Part shown: one piece after another, positions 62,301-64,000 of the stretch
How the letters are laid out: every line of letters begins with the position of its first letter
How positions within the stretch are numbered: position 1 is the stretch's first letter
Source of the DNA: Rhodoferax sp.
GTDB lineage: Bacteria > Pseudomonadota > Gammaproteobacteria > Burkholderiales > Burkholderiaceae_C
Length of the DNA stretch: 64,000 nt
NCBI GenBank assembly: GCA_030645355.1
Contig: JAUSNJ010000111.1
Coordinates: 37,771-101,770 of the forward strand
Reading direction: 5' to 3'
Notes under the pieces: model-generated
The model's database searches: none
The model's input: only the letters and a program-made list of their open reading frames with translations
What the model was told of the DNA's origin: nothing
Program-made: the position numbers and the translations under genes

Positions 62301-64000
62301 GGCGGGATTTGGTTCGCCGTCGGACAGGAAATAGGAAACGTTCTGGGCGCCGGCCAACTTGCCGCTGTCGCCGAATGCGCTTTGGGCCGTGGATATGCTG
62401 GCATCGTAATTGGTGCTGCCGTTGGCGGCCAGGCCGTTGACGATGGACTTGGCCGTGGCTACATCCACCCAACTGGTGCCCTGTTCTGCAGCCGTGGTCG
62501 AGAACGTGACGATGCGCACGCGCACGTCGCCCAGATTGTCGTAACCATCCAGCAAGCCGATGACGGATTCCTTCATCAGCTGCAAGCGGGTTTTGCCGCC
62601 ACCGCCATCGGTGGTGGTCATGGAGCCGGAAACGTCCAGTGTCAGCAGGATGTTGGTGTTGACGTTGGGCAGCGTCACGGTGGCTGTGGTTTGTGTCGCT
62701 GACGGTGCGTCGTCTTCCACGCTGATGCTCAGGGTGGACGTGCTGCTGGCGGTTCCGTCCGACACCGTCACGGTGACCGGAATGGATTGCAGGTTTTCAC
62801 CGCCACCGTTGGGATGGTCAATGGGCTTGAGCAGCGTGGTGGTGTAGGCACCCGTGTTGTCGATGGTGACCGTCATCACCGTCTGTCCTGCGGCACTGCC
62901 CGTCAGCGTCTGATTGGCATTGGCAAGTGCCCATGTGACGGCATTGCCGTTGGACGTCAGGCTGACCGCAGGGGCTCCCAGCGTGACCGTGACCGTGTTG
63001 TCCGGATCGGACACCGTGAACTGGCCCGTGCTGGTGGTTGCGTTGGTGTTGTCGGACGGTGTACCACTGGTGTCGGCGATGCCATTGGCCAGGCCTTCTT
63101 CCGAAACGGTGCTGGTTTGGCCCGCGCTGATGCTGGGAATGTCATTGGTGCCCGTCACCGTGATGGTCAGCGTGGTGGTGTTGGAGACCAAGCCTGCAGG
63201 GTCCCGCACGGTGTACGTGAAGACGTCATTGGCAGAGGCGCCGCTGGCCAGCGAATCGGCCGCAGGCTGGTCGGCCACGTAGGTGTAGCTGCCGTCGGAA
63301 TTTAGCGTCAAATGGCCATAGGTTCCGGTGAGGGACGTACCCACGCCAGAACCTTGGGTGACTGCACCGGTCCCGGAGGTCGCGCCACTGACCAGCAGCG
63401 ATGCGGTGGTGTTGTCGGTATCGGTGTCCATGCCTGCACCGCTGTTGCTCTGAATGACGCCGTTGCTGGCCGATACGGTAAGGGTCGCGTCTTCATTGAC
63501 GGCGCCCACATCCGTCCTGGCCACTGGCGCGTCGTTGACAGGGGTGACGCTGAGGGTCAGTGTGGACGTGGATGTCGCGGTGCCGTCGGAGATGGTGTAG
63601 TTGGCAACCGGAACGGGGCCGTTGTAGTTTGCCGTCGGTGTGAAGGTGTAGGTTCCGTTGGTGTTGATCACCAGAGTGCCAACGCCCGGCAGGGTGGCGG
63701 TGGAACCCGCAGAGTAGGTGGTGCCACTGATAACAAACTGCGTGACCGACAGGCTTGCTCCCGCGTCGGCATCGGTGTCGTTGGTCAGGACGTTTCCGCT
63801 GATGGGGGTGTCTTCAGGCGTGGTTCCCAGATCGGCCACGGCCACAGGGGCGTCGCTGGAGCCGGTGACGGTCATGGTCACGGAGGTGGTGGAGAAGCTT
63901 CCATCGGAATCCTTCAGCGTGTAGCTGAAAACATCCTGCACGCTGTCACCGACATTGAGGGCCTGAGCGGCCGCATTGGTGACATAGGTGTAGGAGCCGT
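59385..64000 (-). CDS. Giant repeat adhesin, LapA/BapA-like (C-terminal part; N-terminus outside window)
   Basis: The frame is open from the window edge and ends at 59387, showing the last about 1540 residues. From N to C: VCBS/Big-type repeats with GSYTYV, TLTLSVTPVNDAPVA and similar; a T1SS-143-type repeat ending DDAPSA (near 62700-63150); a von Willebrand A domain with MIDAS DVSGS (about 62090-62670); a second T1SS-143-like block; three Calx-beta repeats (60370-61345); and two to three VCBS/Ig-like repeats with SFSYTISDGHGG. The tail AAELLKAGTTPTP has no RTX nonapeptides. It should be secreted through a type I system and held at the surface, released by LapG. The start, the LapG site and the retention module lie outside. 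Confidence 0.88.
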   Translation of the reverse strand, partial: GSYTYVTNAAAQALNVGDSVQDVFSYTLKDSDGSFSTTSVTMTVTGSSDAPVAVADLGTTPEDTPISGNVLTNDTDADAGASLSVTQFVISGTTYSAGSTATLPGVGTLVINTNGTYTFTPTANYNGPVPVANYTISDGTATSTSTLTLSVTPVNDAPVARTDVGAVNEDATLTVSASNGVIQSNSGAGMDTDTDNTTASLLVSGATSGTGAVTQGSGVGTSLTGTYGHLTLNSDGSYTYVADQPAADSLASGASANDVFTYTVRDPAGLVSNTTTLTITVTGTNDIPSISAGQTSTVSEEGLANGIADTSGTPSDNTNATTSTGQFTVSDPDNTVTVTLGAPAVSLTSNGNAVTWALANANQTLTGSAAGQTVMTVTIDNTGAYTTTLLKPIDHPNGGGENLQSIPVTVTVSDGTASSTSTLSISVEDDAPSATQTTATVTLPNVNTNILLTLDVSGSMTTTDGGGGKTRLQLMKESVIGLLDGYDNLGDVRVRIVTFSTTAAEQGTSWVDVATAKSIVNGLAANGSTNYDASISTAQSAFGDSGKLAGAQNVSYFLSDGEPNPATSKIDPAAETTWTNFLSTNDVKSFSFGMGTGATQAALDPIAYDGLNNTNTNGVVVSDITQLPPILRDSVVAPTVGNVIGGGLGASVGFGADGGFLQTLSIDGSVYTFDPKANGGTGGVTVTGTNNGVFDTAGNTLTVTTLKGGKFVVDLDTGDYTYTAAPTITVVQQENISYTVLDADGDSASSTLTIDVNPPLAVATIPPNVSTISSPTVLESTAGNTTSLVYTVNLDIMTGTPTTFTYNLNDAGGAGKASASDHGAVAFSNGVTLNGSTLTVPAGVISFTVTIPTTTTGGVEGPETLPLTIGGVTGTGTIAETGSFNPTITIDNVTVNESQGNATFTVSLSQASANTVTVNYSTSNGTATTAGNDYIARSGTVTFAPGQTTQTISVNLREDAIVEGNETFNVNLSGAVNATIADNQGVATIVDNEAKISINDVTVNEAAGTATFTVSLSDSAASNVTVQYSTSNGTATAGSDYTARALTTLTFAPGETTKTVTVNIANDTTVESNETFNVNLSNASTNATIVDAVGVATIVDNEPRISVNDVTVNEGAGTATFTVTLSEAATGNVTVQYATANGTATAGSDYTAAALTTLTFAPGETSKTVTVAIVNDPAVEGNENFTVNLSSASSNATILDGAGIATIVDNAPLAAPFAAPLMVMSASSTATTAAAGFSDLNEVVKVDEDTTLTGSVLTGTTSGGGTVSVVNYQIKDNDTIFKAGETATLAGVGTLVIGADGAFTFVPVANYNGSVPLVTYTMTDGSNNDTSTLAISVNAVNDSPVAVHDTANTMAGAPVTIASTTLLINDSDVDGDPLTLFSVQDANHGSVAMVGSDVVFTPTTGYTGAASFSYTISDGHGGASTATVDVNVNAAPVAAADAVSGTANSPITIAPSTLLSNDSDPNGDPLTINSVLDATHGTVELVGGNVVFTPTKDYVGDASFSYTISDGHGGTASGSVSLTIAAELLKAGTTPTP
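60370..61345 (-). repeat. Three tandem Calx-beta repeats of the adhesin
   Basis: Three units of about 325 bp (108 codons), each ending (V/I)ATIVDN and containing TFTVxLSxA, YxTxNGTAT and FAPGxTxxTxxVxI; the DNA of units two and three is close to identical in places. Calx-beta modules bind calcium and stiffen extracellular proteins. Confidence 0.85.
62090..62670 (-). other. von Willebrand factor A domain within the adhesin
   Basis: Residues following NILLTLDVSGSM form the metal-ion-dependent adhesion site (DxSxS), with later SDGEPN and SFGMGTGA. In adhesins of this type vWA mediates ligand or surface binding. Confidence 0.8.

Overview
The window looks like a chromosome segment of a beta-proteobacterium, most likely of the family Comamonadaceae (Rhodoferax/Polaromonas-like). 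The evidence is moderate-to-high GC with tightly overlapping operons, an exosortase A (XrtA)/PEP-CTERM exopolysaccharide locus, type II secretion and Lap-type adhesin genes of beta-proteobacterial character, and short interspersed GCTAY-N7-RTAGC and CCCCC/GGGGG palindromes of a kind I associate with that family. I see no rRNA, tRNA, CRISPR, transposase or phage gene.

Layout. (1) Positions 1-18646, minus strand: one long XrtA-type exopolysaccharide operon. It runs from the export lipoprotein through chain-length determinant, tyrosine autokinase, outer-membrane protein, ATPase, deacetylase, FemAB-like protein, glycosyltransferase, exosortase A-EpsI fusion, three nucleotide-sugar enzymes (WecB, epimerase, UDP-sugar dehydrogenase), glycosyltransferase, amidotransferase, acyltransferase and a last glycosyltransferase cut by the window edge. 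A low-molecular-weight tyrosine phosphatase diverges from it at 18766. (2) 19279-22491: an E1-like (ThiF) gene and a nitroreductase-like gene flank a PEP-CTERM protein gene that has a near-perfect sigma-54 promoter. (3) 22482-26752, minus: a four-gene cassette of ABC ATPase, FtsX/MacB-type permease, LolA-like periplasmic protein and outer-membrane beta-barrel. (4) 26971-29568: galE, a small hypothetical gene and a sugar-phosphate nucleotidyltransferase. (5) 29628-36855, minus: RND efflux pump and adaptor, a small membrane protein, an AEC carrier and a Dcu C4-dicarboxylate carrier. (6) 36991-39469, plus: B12-binding radical SAM and HDOD proteins. (7) 39466-53806: type II secretion genes (gspF; gspG-H-I-J-K-L-M-N-D-E; divergent gspC), with OmpW, a secreted lipase, its foldase and a hypothetical gene lying between gspF and gspE. 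(8) 53806-54570: DUF1624 membrane protein. (9) 54590-64000: a Lap-type surface adhesion module made of a TolC-family protein with an extra C-terminal domain, LapG protease, LapD receptor and the C-terminal part of a giant repeat adhesin that runs off the window.

How the parts work together. The window is dominated by envelope and biofilm functions. The XrtA operon should make, polymerise and export an acidic amino-sugar exopolysaccharide and anchor or process PEP-CTERM proteins, one of which is encoded nearby. The autokinase and the divergent phosphatase form a Wzc/Wzb-like pair. The type II system is the natural exporter for the lipase folded by the adjacent foldase. LapD (c-di-GMP receptor) sequesters LapG, which otherwise clips the adhesin from the cell surface; the TolC-like protein is the probable export pore. 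Three good FNR boxes (RND adaptor, dcu/radical SAM, ompW) point to an oxygen-responsive regulon and a facultatively anaerobic lifestyle.

The observations most worth following are the E1/nitroreductase pair bracketing the sigma-54-driven PEP-CTERM gene, a hexanucleotide tandem repeat read in two frames (tyrosine cluster of the kinase and start codons of the next gene), the TolC-NTF2-like fusion and the dyad in front of lapG, the adhesin that ends without an RTX block, and two interspersed palindromic repeats that have become part of coding sequences.
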